Shown in pieces: positions 1-8,072 of a DNA stretch of 47,306 nt. The notes below the pieces were generated by a model that was given only the letters and a program-made list of their open reading frames with translations, made no database searches and was not told where the DNA came from. Numbering within the stretch: the stretch's first letter is position 1; the number at the start of each line of letters is the position of its first letter. The stretch lies in assembly GCA_934553255.1 (NCBI GenBank), contig CAKTEZ010000011.1, forward strand, positions 1-47,306. Reading direction: 5' to 3'. Source of the stretch: an uncultured Oscillospiraceae bacterium. GTDB taxonomy: Bacteria; Bacillota; Clostridia; Oscillospirales; Oscillospiraceae. A program made the translations under genes and the position numbers.

Positions 1-931
1 CGTACTTTTCGACGGCGGCAGCGTTCTTGTGCTGCTGAGAAAGGCTGACGCCGACCGTTCCGCCGAGAATGGCGAGCGCCAGAACACCGGCGGCGACAGC
101 CGTAAGCTTGCGATTGACGGGAAGAGATCCTTCCTTTGCATTCTTTGTACCCACACGCCTTTCATGCAGGATCGGCACCAGATTGACGATGCCGAGTACC
201 AGCGTGATGGCGACGATGACGAGCGTGGAGAGCGCGTTGATGGAGGGATTAACGCGCTTGGACATGGTGTAGACCAGAATGGAAATGTTGTTCACGCCGT
301 TGCCTGTGGTGAAGTAGGAAATGACGAAGTCGTCAAAGCTCATGGTGAACGCGATGAGCGCGCCGGAGACGATGCCCGGGCGGATCTGAGGCACGATGAC
401 GCGGGTGAGCGCCTGAAACGGGGTGGCGCCGAGGTCCATCGCCGCGTCGATCAGGTTCGGGTCGAGCGAGCGCAGCTTCGGCGTGACGGAGAGCATGACG
501 TAGGGAATGCAGAACATGATGTGGGCGAGCAGAAGCGTCAAAAAGCCCTTTTTCACCGCCAATACGCTGAAAAACATCAGCAGGCTGATGCCGGTGACGA
601 TGTCGGGGTTCATCACGGGCAGGTCGTTCACACGCTCGACCATCGCCTGCACGACCTTTTTGGACTTGGAAAGTCCGATGGCGGTGACGGTGCCGACGAC
701 GGTGGAAACGATAGTTGCAAGAATGGCAATGAGGACGGTGTAGAACACGGCCTCCATCATCGTGGAGTCGGCAAACATCTTCTCATACCAGCGCAGGGAG
801 AAGCCGCTGAACTTCGTCAGCGAACGGGAATCGTTGAAGGAAAAGACGATGATGTAGAGAATGGGCAGGTAGAAGAACAGCAGCGTCAGCGCAAGGATGA
901 GCTTGGAGGCGGCAGAGGTTTTCTTTTTCAT
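1..931 (-). CDS. potC: Polyamine ABC transporter permease PotC, apparently fused to a substrate-binding domain; partial
   Basis: This is the second membrane subunit of a spermidine/putrescine-type ABC importer. The reading frame stays open from the ATG at 931 to the window edge, giving 310 residues with no stop. Residues 1-260 resemble PotC: helices near 9-31 and 61-88 and an EAA-type loop at about 162-186 (DAAMDLGATPFQALTRVIVP) that contacts the ATPase. PotC normally ends near residue 260-265. Here a short basic linker is followed by another hydrophobic stretch (about 275-297) and a polar segment ending in EKY, which is how a tethered periplasmic-type binding protein (PotD) would begin. The start lies 6 bases after the potB stop with a GGAG-type ribosome site. 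The permease call is firm; the PotD fusion is inferred because the rest is outside the window. Confidence 0.9.
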   Translation of the reverse strand, partial: MKKKTSAASKLILALTLLFFYLPILYIIVFSFNDSRSLTKFSGFSLRWYEKMFADSTMMEAVFYTVLIAILATIVSTVVGTVTAIGLSKSKKVVQAMVERVNDLPVMNPDIVTGISLLMFFSVLAVKKGFLTLLLAHIMFCIPYVMLSVTPKLRSLDPNLIDAAMDLGATPFQALTRVIVPQIRPGIVSGALIAFTMSFDDFVISYFTTGNGVNNISILVYTMSKRVNPSINALSTLVIVAITLVLGIVNLVPILHERRVGTKNAKEGSLPVNRKLTAVAAGVLALAILGGTVGVSLSQQHKNAAAVEKY

Positions 932-937
932 CGTCCG

Positions 938-1777
938 TCACTCCTTTCCGCGGCTGGCGGGCTGCACATCGACCTTGCGCGTGAGCCACATCGAAAGCAT
1001 GATGATGATCGCCATAATGAGAGAGATGGCGCTGCCGAAGTTCCAGTCACCGGAGGTGAGGAACTGCGACTCGATGATATTGCCGACGAGGACGAATTGG
1101 CCGCCGCCGAGCAGCTTCGGAATGAAGAAGCTGGAAACGGCGGGCAGAAACACGAGCGTGATGCCGGAAATGACGCCGGGGAGCGACAGCGGCAGCGTTA
1201 CGCGCAGGAACGCCTGCACGGGCGTGGCGCCGAGGTCGTTCGCCGCTTCAAGGAGACTTTTGTCCATCTTGGCGAGCGAGGTATGGATCTGCAGGATCAT
1301 GAAGGGAATGAAGTTATACACCATGCCGAGGATAACGGCAAAGCTCGTGTGGATCATCTGCGCGGGACCGATGCCGAAAAAGCTGAGGAGGGTGTTGAGA
1401 ATGCCCTCGTCCTGCAGAATGCCCATCCACGCATAGGTGCGAACGAGCATATTCACCCACGTCGGCATGGTGATGAGCAGGATCATGATGGTGTTTGAGC
1501 GGCTGCTCATCTGGGCAATGGCGTAGGCGATGGGGTAGCCGAGCGCAATGCAGATAAGCGTCGTCAGCACGGCGATGTAGAGCGAGCGGCCCAGCACCTC
1601 CATAAACACGGCGTCGGTGACAAAGCGCTTGAAGTTATCAAAGGTGAACTGGAAGGTCAGTACCTCGTTGCCGGAAACGGTGAAGGCGTATAGCACGATG
1701 AGCAGCATCGGCAGCACGATCATCACGCTGATCCATGCAACATAGGGATATGTCATGGAACGGAACTGCTTCACCAC
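938..1777 (-). CDS. potB: Polyamine ABC transporter permease PotB
   Basis: This is an integral membrane subunit of the spermidine/putrescine importer, pairing with PotC to form the channel and docking on PotA. The 279-residue protein is the usual PotB length. It has about six hydrophobic segments, the first at residues 11-33, and an EAA loop ([20 protein letters not shown]) at about 178-197 that fits the ATPase coupling helix. It overlaps the end of potA by 7 bases (1771-1777) and ends 6 bases before potC, so the three subunits are translationally coupled. Substrate choice between spermidine and putrescine cannot be read from this subunit. Confidence 0.95.
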   Translation of the reverse strand: MVKQFRSMTYPYVAWISVMIVLPMLLIVLYAFTVSGNEVLTFQFTFDNFKRFVTDAVFMEVLGRSLYIAVLTTLICIALGYPIAYAIAQMSSRSNTIMILLITMPTWVNMLVRTYAWMGILQDEGILNTLLSFFGIGPAQMIHTSFAVILGMVYNFIPFMILQIHTSLAKMDKSLLEAANDLGATPVQAFLRVTLPLSLPGVISGITLVFLPAVSSFFIPKLLGGGQFVLVGNIIESQFLTSGDWNFGSAISLIMAIIIMLSMWLTRKVDVQPASRGKE

Positions 1778-3357
1778 TGCCCCTCCTTCTTCATCACATG
1801 AATGTCCTCGGGACGGAAGATGAGGCCGACCTCCGCGCCCTCCTCGCAGGCGCGCGTGGTGGAGACCTTGTACTCGTAGCCCTCGGTGGAGAAGGTCACA
1901 TCGTACACGCCCGGCTCGATGGTCTCGGGGTCAAAGTCGTACTTGACATCGGTGATCTCGACCTGCTCGCCGTCCTCAAGGGACCACGCGGACGCACTCG
2001 CCCAAGTCTCCAGATCGGTGTCGAGCGCGATGCTCTCCTGAATGTCCTCGACCTTCTTGAAGAAGTTCATCGCGTAAATTTCTTCCTGATAGACCTTGCT
2101 CTCCACGCGGTTCTCCGCCATGACAGCGGCCTTGACCGTGATGGCCGTACCGGCGGCGGTGGAGAAGGTGACGGAGTAGCTGCCGACCTCGGGCTTGATG
2201 TCGTATTCGACGCTCTTGATGGAGATCGGCTCCTCGGTCTCGATGTCCCACGCCTCAGCGGAGGCAAGGGCGACGACCTTGGCATCGTCCAGCTCGCCGA
2301 CATCCTCCACATCGATGAGGAAGGCGCTGGCGCTGATCTTCTCACCGGCTTCGTCGTTGACCACGGGACGGTCCTGTGAGACCTGCATTTTGACCGTGAT
2401 GGTCGTGCCGACGCGGGTCTCGACCACGGTATCGTAGTGCATCCCCTTGAAAAGCTGGGACTTCACCACGCCCTTGAGCATCCCCTCGGAGCGGGGGACG
2501 ATGTCGAGATGCTCGGGACGGATGACCACATCCACCTTTTCGTTCTTAGTGAATCCGCGGGCGCGGCAGGGGAACTTCTTGTCCTCAAACATCACCAGAT
2601 CGTCGCCCTGCATCACACCGTCGATGATGTTCGTCTCGCCGATGAAGTTGGCGACGAATTCATTGACGGGGTAGCGGTAGATCTCGGTCGGCGTGCCGAT
2701 CTGCTGGATCTCGCCCGCGTTCATGACCACGATCTTGTCGGACATGGTCAGCGCTTCCTCCTGATCGTGGGTGACGAAGATGAAGGTGATGCCGACCTCC
2801 TGCTGAATGTACTTGAGTTCCTGCTGCATCTCCTTGCGAAGCTTCAGGTCGAGCGCGCCGAGCGGCTCGTCGAGCAGCAGAACGCTCGGCTCGTTGACGA
2901 GCGCGCGGGCGATGGCGATGCGCTGCTGCTGGCCGCCGGAAAGCTCGGTCACATTGCGGTCGGCATAGTCCTCAAGGCTCACCAGACGCAGCATACGCAT
3001 GACCTTCTGTGCGATAACATCCTTCGGCTCTTTCTTGATGGTCAGACCGAAGGCGATGTTGTCGTAGACATTCATGTGCGGAAAAAGAGCGTACTTCTGG
3101 AACACGGTGTTGATCTCACGCTTGTAGGGCGGGATGTTCACGATGTCCTCGCCGTCGAAGAGGACCTTGCCCTCGGTCGGCTGTAAAAAGCCGCCGAGGA
3201 TACGCAGCAGCGTCGTTTTGCCGCAGCCGGAGGGACCGAGCAGCGTGACGAACTCATTCTCATAAATGTCAAGGCTCACGCCCTTGAGGACGACCTGCCC
3301 GTCCTCAAAGCTCTTGACGATATTCTTGAACTGGATCAGTTTCTTCTGTTCCGGCAT
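1771..3357 (-). CDS. potA: Polyamine ABC transporter ATPase PotA with a duplicated Ig-like insertion in its TOBE domain
   Basis: This is the cytoplasmic ATPase that powers polyamine uptake. The N-terminal 240 residues are a standard ABC domain: Walker A GPSGCGKT at 41-48, Q-loop near 87, signature LSGGQQQR at 139-146, Walker B LLLDEP at 160-165 and the switch His in FVTHDQEEA at 197. A TOBE domain starts near 240 and its typical last strand ([14 protein letters not shown]) is found at the very C-terminus (511-524). Usual PotA proteins have about 350-380 residues; this one has 528. The extra length is two related units of about 85-90 residues at roughly 317-492, rich in Tyr-x-Val-x-Phe-Ser-Thr beta-hairpins like those of bacterial Ig-like surface domains. 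The reading frame is intact, with a ribosome site (AAAGGA) before ATG 3357. The gene lies 42 bases after the XRE-cupin regulator. Confidence 0.95.
   Translation of the reverse strand: MPEQKKLIQFKNIVKSFEDGQVVLKGVSLDIYENEFVTLLGPSGCGKTTLLRILGGFLQPTEGKVLFDGEDIVNIPPYKREINTVFQKYALFPHMNVYDNIAFGLTIKKEPKDVIAQKVMRMLRLVSLEDYADRNVTELSGGQQQRIAIARALVNEPSVLLLDEPLGALDLKLRKEMQQELKYIQQEVGITFIFVTHDQEEALTMSDKIVVMNAGEIQQIGTPTEIYRYPVNEFVANFIGETNIIDGVMQGDDLVMFEDKKFPCRARGFTKNEKVDVVIRPEHLDIVPRSEGMLKGVVKSQLFKGMHYDTVVETRVGTTITVKMQVSQDRPVVNDEAGEKISASAFLIDVEDVGELDDAKVVALASAEAWDIETEEPISIKSVEYDIKPEVGSYSVTFSTAAGTAITVKAAVMAENRVESKVYQEEIYAMNFFKKVEDIQESIALDTDLETWASASAWSLEDGEQVEITDVKYDFDPETIEPGVYDVTFSTEGYEYKVSTTRACEEGAEVGLIFRPEDIHVMKKEGQW
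1882..2409 (-). repeat. Two tandem Ig-like units inside potA
   Basis: PotA residues 317-401 and 402-492 align with each other. Both begin with GT-x-ITVK, continue through a VEDV/VEDI element, then ASAEAW (365-370) or ASASAW (453-458), and end with YSVTFST (394-400) or YDVTFST (485-491). Spacing between equivalent motifs is 85-91 residues. The two copies are clearly divergent in sequence, so this is an old duplication and not an assembly artefact. Unit borders are by eye. Confidence 0.75.
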
Positions 3358-3399
3358 GGTTCCAATATCCTTTCTTTGTCATTCGGCGCCGTGCGTCCC

Positions 3400-3933
3400 T
3401 CAGAACAGGGGAGGGGTAGAGACCCACAGCACACGCGCCGTCGTTTTGCGCTCGTTCCTGAGCTGGTGGAAGCTGCGCCCGTGGAGGTAGAAGGTCTCTC
3501 CGCGGCGCAGGGGATGCTTTTCGCCGTCGCAGACGAGTACGATGCCGCCCTCGAGGACATAGCCGAATTCCTCGCCGCCGTGCGGCTCGACCGTAAAGCT
3601 CTCGCCGCCGGAGGGCAGCTCGATCAAGATCGGCTCCATCTGGTTCTTCTGGGTGTTGGGTACGATCCAGTTCACGGTGCAGTCTCCGCGCTCGTCAACG
3701 AAAAAGTCGTCGGCGTGGAAGATGAAGCGGTCGTTTTTATCCTCCTGAAAGAACTCGGCAAGATTAGTGCCGAGCGCCTCCAGAATGTCGCTCAGAGAGT
3801 CGATGGACGGGGAGGTGAGGTCGCGTTCCAGTTGGGACAAAAACCCTTTCGTCAGCTCGCTTCGGCTGGCAAGCTCCTCAAGGGTCAGTCCCTTGCGCGT
3901 TCGTAATTCCTTGATCTTATAGCCGATGTCCAT
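3400..3933 (-). CDS. XRE-family regulator with C-terminal cupin domain, likely regulator of the pot operon
   Basis: This is a 177-residue DNA-binding sensor protein. Residues 1-60 form an XRE-type helix-turn-helix (MDIGYKIKELRTRKGLTLEE, then SRSELTKGFLSQLERDLTSP). Residues 100-175 form a cupin barrel with a typical PHGGEEFGYVLEGGIVLVCD segment. Proteins of this PuuR-like layout often control polyamine transport or catabolism. I chose ATG 3933 because GGGAGGTG sits 4 bases upstream; the longer open frame to 4011 would run through the promoter. It is the first gene of the operon leading into potA, and paired inverted sites flank its promoter, which suggests autoregulation. The ligand is unknown; a polyamine is the obvious guess from context. 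Confidence 0.9.
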   Translation of the reverse strand: MDIGYKIKELRTRKGLTLEELASRSELTKGFLSQLERDLTSPSIDSLSDILEALGTNLAEFFQEDKNDRFIFHADDFFVDERGDCTVNWIVPNTQKNQMEPILIELPSGGESFTVEPHGGEEFGYVLEGGIVLVCDGEKHPLRRGETFYLHGRSFHQLRNERKTTARVLWVSTPPLF

Positions 3934-3957
3934 GCGGCACCTCCCACTTTCATTAGA

Positions 3958-3982
3958 GTTCGATTTACTAAACTTTCGGTTT
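3958..3982 (-). promoter_or_regulatory. Candidate operator, downstream half of an inverted pair
   Basis: On the minus strand this reads AAAGTTTAGTAAATCGAAC, which matches 16 of 19 bases of a site at 4041-4064 on the opposite strand. It lies between the regulator promoter and its ribosome site, where a bound repressor would block transcription. The core TTTAGTAAA is itself a palindrome. Confidence 0.5.
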
Positions 3983-4002
3983 ATTTTTATGAAACCAAGC
4001 TT

Positions 4003-4030
4003 ATTATACACAAAGCGTGCCGTATTGCAA
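4003..4030 (-). promoter_or_regulatory. SigA-type promoter of the regulator-pot operon
   Basis: On the minus strand TTGCAA (4025-4030), a 16-base spacer and TATAAT (4003-4008) precede the regulator ATG by about 70 bases. It is flanked on both sides by the inverted operator-like sites. Confidence 0.7.
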
Positions 4031-4040
4031 GCATAAAATA

Positions 4041-4064
4041 AACAAAAAGTTTAATATTTCGAAC
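4041..4064 (+). promoter_or_regulatory. Candidate operator, upstream half of an inverted pair
   Basis: The plus strand reads AAAGTTTAATATTTCGAAC here, an inverted partner of the site at 3958-3982. It lies just upstream of the -35 box of the pot operon promoter. Two facing sites around one promoter fit DNA looping or cooperative repression. Confidence 0.5.
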
Positions 4065-4080
4065 GCGGACAGACGGGAGA

Positions 4081-4124
4081 AGAAAAAAGAGAGGAATGCT
4101 GTGCAGTTTGCACAGCATTCCTCT
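4081..4124 (-). terminator. Rho-independent terminator after the unknown membrane protein gene
   Basis: A perfect 16-base-pair stem (4090-4105 with 4109-4124) with a 3-base loop is followed on the minus strand by TCTTTTTTC. It lies 14 bases after the stop of the gene at 4138-5139 and insulates it from the pot operon. Confidence 0.9.
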
Positions 4125-4137
4125 GAAAAAACATATT

Positions 4138-5139
4138 TTACCGGTAATCGCACAGCAGGAACATCGGCTTGACGGCCACGACCTCGTCGTATTCCTCCTG
4201 CTCCACCTGCACGTCGGCGTTGAGTGCGCGGAGATCGGCCTTTACTGCGTCAAGCGCTTCCTCAACGCTCTGGGCGCGGCCCTCGCGCAGGACGCGTACC
4301 ATGCGCGCAAGCACGACCGGATGGGCGTAGCGGGCAGGGAGGGGGAAATCGTCCGGCAGAACATTTGCGAGGGCGGACTGCGCCTCCTCCCAGGCGCGGG
4401 CGACGGCGCTGCGGTTGTTCTTCGCCGTAGGCAGCACCTGCGAGCCGGAAAACAGGAACACGGCGGCAAGGCCGAGGAGCATGAAGTAGAGGCCGGAATC
4501 GTCGCCGCGCACCTTGGCGAGAATGCCGTAGACCGCGGCGGCAAGACCCGCGAGGACGATGGCGAGCGCCACCCACTTGTAGGCGGGGTTCGTGCGGTCG
4601 ATGGTGCGCTTCTTTCGCGCGGCGGCGGAAAGCTGTGCGGTCAGCTCGGGGTAGCCGGAGAGGAATTTCTCCGCTCGCTCCAGCTCCTCGCGCGCGCTCT
4701 GCGCCTGCGGCGTCAGCTCCTTGAGGTAGCGCGCAGCCTCGCGCGCCTGCTTTTCCGCCATGCGCCGCTCGCCCTCCGCGCTCAGGCGGGGAAGCTCCGG
4801 ACGCACCTGCGCGAGATGCGCCAGCAGGAGATCGACATCCTCCTCCCGCTTGAGGCTGCACTGCTTCTCCTGCCCGTCGTCGTACTCCACGACGAGGTAG
4901 GGGACGGAGCCGAACACGCCCTTTCCGGTGAAGCCGCCGCGGCTCATGGCGACGCGCTTGTAAACGCGCCGCACGGACGAAAACGCGACATAGCAGCTGC
5001 GGTCGATAAAGTAGCTGCCGAGATAGATCGCGCGCTCGCCGACGCCGCAGCTGCCGAAGCGCCTGCAGGCCTTTTTATCTGCGGCTAAAACGTCCTTGGG
5101 AAGCGCGGTCCTTCCGATACAGGCAGGTGTGAAAAGCAT
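4138..5139 (-). CDS. Unknown protein with PH-like N-terminus, coiled region and two membrane helices
   Basis: I do not recognise a named family for this 333-residue protein. Residues 35-110 look like a beta-rich PH-like module (GSYFIDRSCYVAF ... YLVVEYDDG). Residues 115-165 are charged and helical, and two hydrophobic helices lie at about 187-208 and 215-234. The C-terminal 95 residues are soluble and helical. The start at ATG 5139 is chosen because GGAGG lies 8 bases upstream; an in-frame TTG 24 bases earlier would place the ribosome site inside the gene. It sits 66 bases after cstA in the same direction, so it may be co-transcribed, and it is closed by a strong terminator. The two helices suggest a membrane hairpin with both ends on the same side. 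Function is unknown. Confidence 0.75.
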   Translation of the reverse strand: MLFTPACIGRTALPKDVLAADKKACRRFGSCGVGERAIYLGSYFIDRSCYVAFSSVRRVYKRVAMSRGGFTGKGVFGSVPYLVVEYDDGQEKQCSLKREEDVDLLLAHLAQVRPELPRLSAEGERRMAEKQAREAARYLKELTPQAQSAREELERAEKFLSGYPELTAQLSAAARKKRTIDRTNPAYKWVALAIVLAGLAAAVYGILAKVRGDDSGLYFMLLGLAAVFLFSGSQVLPTAKNNRSAVARAWEEAQSALANVLPDDFPLPARYAHPVVLARMVRVLREGRAQSVEEALDAVKADLRALNADVQVEQEEYDEVVAVKPMFLLCDYR

Positions 5140-5159
5140 GGCATGTTCCTCCAGAGTGA

Positions 5160-5194
5160 GCAAAGCGGCGGGAGGAATGCTCTCGCCGCTTTGC
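5160..5194 (-). other. Intergenic hairpin between cstA and the unknown membrane protein gene
   Basis: An 11-base-pair GC-rich stem (5160-5170 with 5184-5194) starts 11 bases after the cstA stop. No T-run follows it, so it is unlikely to terminate efficiently. It could protect the cstA message 3' end or lower downstream expression. Confidence 0.5.
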
Positions 5195-5205
5195 GGAATA
5201 GGGTC

Positions 5206-6726
5206 TTACTTGTGCAGGGTCTCGTAGTGCGGCTGGGTGTGGCGCTTCTTGACGGTGTACAGGAAGATGCCGAGGAACAGAGCCGCAACCAGAATGCCGA
5301 TGGGGTAGGCGAGCGCCGTGTTGTAGACGACAGCGCCCTCCGCGGTCTTGGTGTTGATGAGCTTGCCGAGGCACTCGTTACCCAGCAGGAAGTAGGTGGC
5401 GGAGACCGCGCTCATAAAGGTGGCGGGGACGGCGGTGATCCAGTAGTTCTTCTTCTCATAGAACAGGTACATGGAAGCGGCCCACAGGACGATCATGGCA
5501 AGGGTCTGGTTCGTCCAGCTGAAGTAACGCCAGATAATGGTGTAGTCGATCTTGCCGAGGGCGTTGCCGATGCCGAGGAACGCGCCGACGCCAAGCACGG
5601 GGATGCAGAGGATGAGGCGGTTCTTCATGCTCTTCTGGTCGAGCTTGAGCCAGTCGGCCAGCACCAGACGAGCGGAGCGGAACGCGGTGTCGCCGGAGGT
5701 GATGGGGCAGGCGATGACGCCGAGCATGGCGAGCGCGGTACCGATACCGCCCATCGTCTTGAGGCAGACATCGTAGATGGCGGCGGACTGGCCGTTGGCG
5801 AGCGCCGCGGCAAGGCCGGTGTTCAGACCGCCGGTGACCTCATACAGCGCGCAGCCGGCAGCAGCCCAAATCAGAGCGATGATGCCCTCGGAGACCATCG
5901 CGCCGTAGAACACGAAATGGCCCTGCTTCTCGCTCTTCATGCAGCGGGCCATCAGCGGGCTTTGCGTGGCATGGAAGCCGGAGATCGCGCCGCAGGCGAC
6001 GGTAATAAACATGAAGCTCCAGATGGGGGTGCCGGAGGGATGCATGGAACCAAAGTGGCTCCAGATCTCGGGAATGGTGTAGGCGGGATTGACAAAGATG
6101 CCGATGGCCACGCCGAGCGCCATGACGATCAGGCAGATGCCGAACACAGGATAGATCTTGCCGATGATCTTATCGATGGAAAGGAAGGTCGCAATGAAGT
6201 AGTAGACCAGAACGACGATCAGCCAGAACAGCGTTGTGGCGACGACGCCGGTGTGGCCGCCCTCCTTGAAGAGCGTCACGATCAGGCCGGCGGGGCCGAC
6301 GGCGAACACGGTGCCGACCATAACGAGCAAAACGACGCTGAACACGCGCATAACATTCTTCATCGCGCCGCCGAGGTAGATACCGGCGATCTCGGAGATG
6401 GACGCGCCATCGTTGCGCTCGCTCATCATACCCGAGAAATAGTCGTGGACCGCACCGGCAAAGATGGTACCGAAGGTGATCCACAGGAACACGATGGGAC
6501 CCCACAGGGCGCCCTGCAGCGCACCGAAGATCGGGCCGAGACCCGCGATGTTCAGCAGCTGGATCATAAAGAGCTTCCACTCAGGCAGGACCACATAATC
6601 CACGCCGTCGTTGATCTTCACGGCAGGGGTCTCGCGGTCGTCCGGGCAGAAGGTGTTTTCGACGACTTTACCGTAGACGAAGTAGCCGCCGATCAGCAGT
6701 GCCAGACACAGCAGAAAGCTAATCAT
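5206..6726 (-). CDS. cstA: CstA-family carbon starvation transporter
   Basis: This is a polytopic membrane transporter of the CstA family, whose characterised members take up pyruvate or peptides when carbon is short. The 506-residue protein starts with a helix at about 2-20. It contains the conserved CstA core (LPEWKLFMIQLLNIAGLGPIFGA, then GALWGPIVFLWITFGTIFAGAVHDYFSGM) and many further hydrophobic helices. It is shorter than the roughly 700-residue E. coli protein but similar to Firmicute versions. ATG 6726 has GGAGGAG 7 bases upstream. A single promoter with a LacI-type palindrome just past the start site suggests sugar- or carbon-dependent repression. Its exact substrate cannot be told from sequence. 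Confidence 0.93.
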   Translation of the reverse strand: MISFLLCLALLIGGYFVYGKVVENTFCPDDRETPAVKINDGVDYVVLPEWKLFMIQLLNIAGLGPIFGALQGALWGPIVFLWITFGTIFAGAVHDYFSGMMSERNDGASISEIAGIYLGGAMKNVMRVFSVVLLVMVGTVFAVGPAGLIVTLFKEGGHTGVVATTLFWLIVVLVYYFIATFLSIDKIIGKIYPVFGICLIVMALGVAIGIFVNPAYTIPEIWSHFGSMHPSGTPIWSFMFITVACGAISGFHATQSPLMARCMKSEKQGHFVFYGAMVSEGIIALIWAAAGCALYEVTGGLNTGLAAALANGQSAAIYDVCLKTMGGIGTALAMLGVIACPITSGDTAFRSARLVLADWLKLDQKSMKNRLILCIPVLGVGAFLGIGNALGKIDYTIIWRYFSWTNQTLAMIVLWAASMYLFYEKKNYWITAVPATFMSAVSATYFLLGNECLGKLINTKTAEGAVVYNTALAYPIGILVAALFLGIFLYTVKKRHTQPHYETLHK

Positions 6727-6772
6727 TTTGAACTCTCCTCCTTAATATCCCGTGTTTTTTCGTATATATGCC

Positions 6773-6792
6773 GACTGGAAACGTTTCCAGTC
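6773..6792. promoter_or_regulatory. Perfect 20-bp LacI/CcpA-type palindrome in the cstA leader
   Basis: The core TGGAAACGTTTCCA, extended by three more paired bases on each side, is a perfect palindrome with the central CG typical of LacI-family operators and related to catabolite-responsive elements. It begins a few bases after the predicted cstA transcription start, a roadblock position. Confidence 0.7.
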
Positions 6793-6801
6793 GACGGCTA
6801 C

Positions 6802-6829
6802 ATCATAGCACGAAAGAGAAAAAGTTCAA
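6802..6829 (-). promoter_or_regulatory. cstA promoter
   Basis: On the minus strand TTGAAC (6824-6829), 16 bases and TATGAT (6802-6807) precede the palindrome and the cstA ATG, giving a leader of about 70 bases. Confidence 0.65.
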
Positions 6830-6951
6830 TCGCCAAAAAGGACAAATATTTACCCGCCCTTTTGCTGCGTTTATGTATTTAACTTACACATTTTTCACAA
6901 AAGGATGAAGGAAATGGAAAAATATTATATAACGGGCGCGGGCATCGGAGC

Positions 6952-7908
6952 CTAACCGAAATACTTCCGGCGGAATGGCACCTCGTCCGCGATGAACTCG
7001 CGCCCGCGCAGGTAGCTGAGGATACCGGCGTCGGTGGGGAAGTCGAAGCGCAGACGGTAGGAATAGAGAAGCTGCTGTGTCTCCCCGCAGCGGCGGTTGA
7101 CGCTGCCGACGCCATATTTGCCGTCGCCGAGCAGGGGGTGACCGAGGTCGGCAAAGCTTGCGCGGATCTGGTGCGTGCGTCCTGTGAGCAGCTCGACTTC
7201 AACGAGCGACAGGCGGTCGCGCGTCTCCAGCGTTTCGTACAGCGTGACGGCGCTGCGTCCGTCCGGCACGGGGTGGTGATAGACGCGCACGGTGTTCGTC
7301 CGTTCGTCCTTACGCAGGAAGCATTCGATGCGGCCCTTGGGCGGCTCGGGGCGGCCGAGACAGACGCAGAGGTAGAACTTGGAAAGCTCGCGCGCACGGA
7401 TCTTTTCGTTCAGGATACGCAGCGCCTCCGCGTTCTTTGCCGCAATGACGATGCCGCCGGTGTTGCGGTCGATGCGGTTGCACAGCGCGGGCGTAAAGGC
7501 GTTCTCCTCGCGCGGACGCCACTCGCGCTTCTGGTAAAGGTAAGCGAGCATATGGTTGACGAGCGTATTGACCTTTTCGCCCTCATCGGCGTGGACGACC
7601 ATGCCGACGGGCTTGTCGAGCAGCAGGATATTCTCGTCCTCATAAATGATGTGCAGGCGGGGGACGGCGATGGTAAGATGGACATTCTCCTCGCTCGGCG
7701 CTTCAAAAAACTCGTCGTTGATGTAGAACTGCAACGCATCGCCCTCGCGCAGGCGGTAATCGCGCTCGGCGCGGGCTCCGTTGACCTTGATGCGCTTGAG
7801 GCGGATGTACTTCTGCGCCAGCGAGGCGGGCAGCAGGGGGACGGCCTTTTGCAGAAAGCGGTCGAGCCGCTGGCCGGCATCGTTTTTATGAATGGTGAAC
7901 TCTCGCAT
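6952..7908 (-). CDS. RluA-family pseudouridine synthase
   Basis: This enzyme isomerises uridine to pseudouridine in structured RNA, most likely 23S rRNA. The 318-residue protein has an N-terminal S4 RNA-binding domain (about 12-60, GQRLDRFLQKAVP ... IKVNGARA) followed by the RluA catalytic domain. The catalytic Asp is D147 in ALCNRIDRNTGG, and the later LLTGRTHQIR motif is also present. The length is normal for RluC/RluD types, but which uridines it modifies is not clear. ATG 7908 has AAAGGAG upstream. It is transcribed alone from its own promoter, divergent from yceD-rpmF. Confidence 0.93.
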   Translation of the reverse strand: MREFTIHKNDAGQRLDRFLQKAVPLLPASLAQKYIRLKRIKVNGARAERDYRLREGDALQFYINDEFFEAPSEENVHLTIAVPRLHIIYEDENILLLDKPVGMVVHADEGEKVNTLVNHMLAYLYQKREWRPREENAFTPALCNRIDRNTGGIVIAAKNAEALRILNEKIRARELSKFYLCVCLGRPEPPKGRIECFLRKDERTNTVRVYHHPVPDGRSAVTLYETLETRDRLSLVEVELLTGRTHQIRASFADLGHPLLGDGKYGVGSVNRRCGETQQLLYSYRLRFDFPTDAGILSYLRGREFIADEVPFRRKYFG

Positions 7909-7946
7909 GGCGGCGCTCCTTTCGCGCGTAAGAACGCTTTGAGATC

Positions 7947-7975
7947 ATTCTACGATACCCCTCGTCAAATGTAAA
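7947..7975 (-). promoter_or_regulatory. Promoter of the RluA-family gene
   Basis: On the minus strand TTTACA (7970-7975), 17 bases and TAGAAT (7947-7952) lie about 40 bases before the ATG at 7908. Confidence 0.6.
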
Positions 7976-8016
7976 GAAAAGCGGCAAAAAAGTTGGCAAA
8001 AATCCTCAAAAAATGT

Positions 8017-8045
8017 TTGACATCCGGCGGCATGTCCACTATAAT
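8017..8045 (+). promoter_or_regulatory. Full-consensus SigA promoter of yceD-rpmF
   Basis: TTGACA (8017-8022), exactly 17 bases, then TATAAT (8040-8045): a perfect consensus promoter 28 bases before the yceD ATG. It shows that an in-frame ATG at 8013 is not the real start. Confidence 0.9.
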
Positions 8046-8072
8046 ACTACTCGTGTCATTGCGAGGTGTATC

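Noticed and set aside
29..1498. Long plus-strand open frame of 489 codons opposite potC/potB
   Set aside because: It is a low-complexity, charged shadow (rich in Asp, Arg, His and Gly) of two clear permease genes on the other strand, with no ribosome site.
1771..3357. PotA length caused by a frameshift or gene fusion error
   Set aside because: The frame is intact, the two insert copies differ in sequence, and the final TOBE strand is found in frame at the end.
5143..6882. Plus-strand open frame of 579 codons across cstA
   Set aside because: Antisense shadow of cstA; the minus-strand protein has clear family motifs and membrane helices.
6914..6955. Tiny plus-strand ORF (13 codons) with AAGGA-like site before it
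   Set aside because: It overlaps the end of the RluA-family gene, has no convincing promoter and is too short to support.
8013..8072. N-terminal extension of yceD from an earlier in-frame ATG
   Set aside because: It would run through the perfect SigA promoter; GAGGTG precedes the ATG at 8073.
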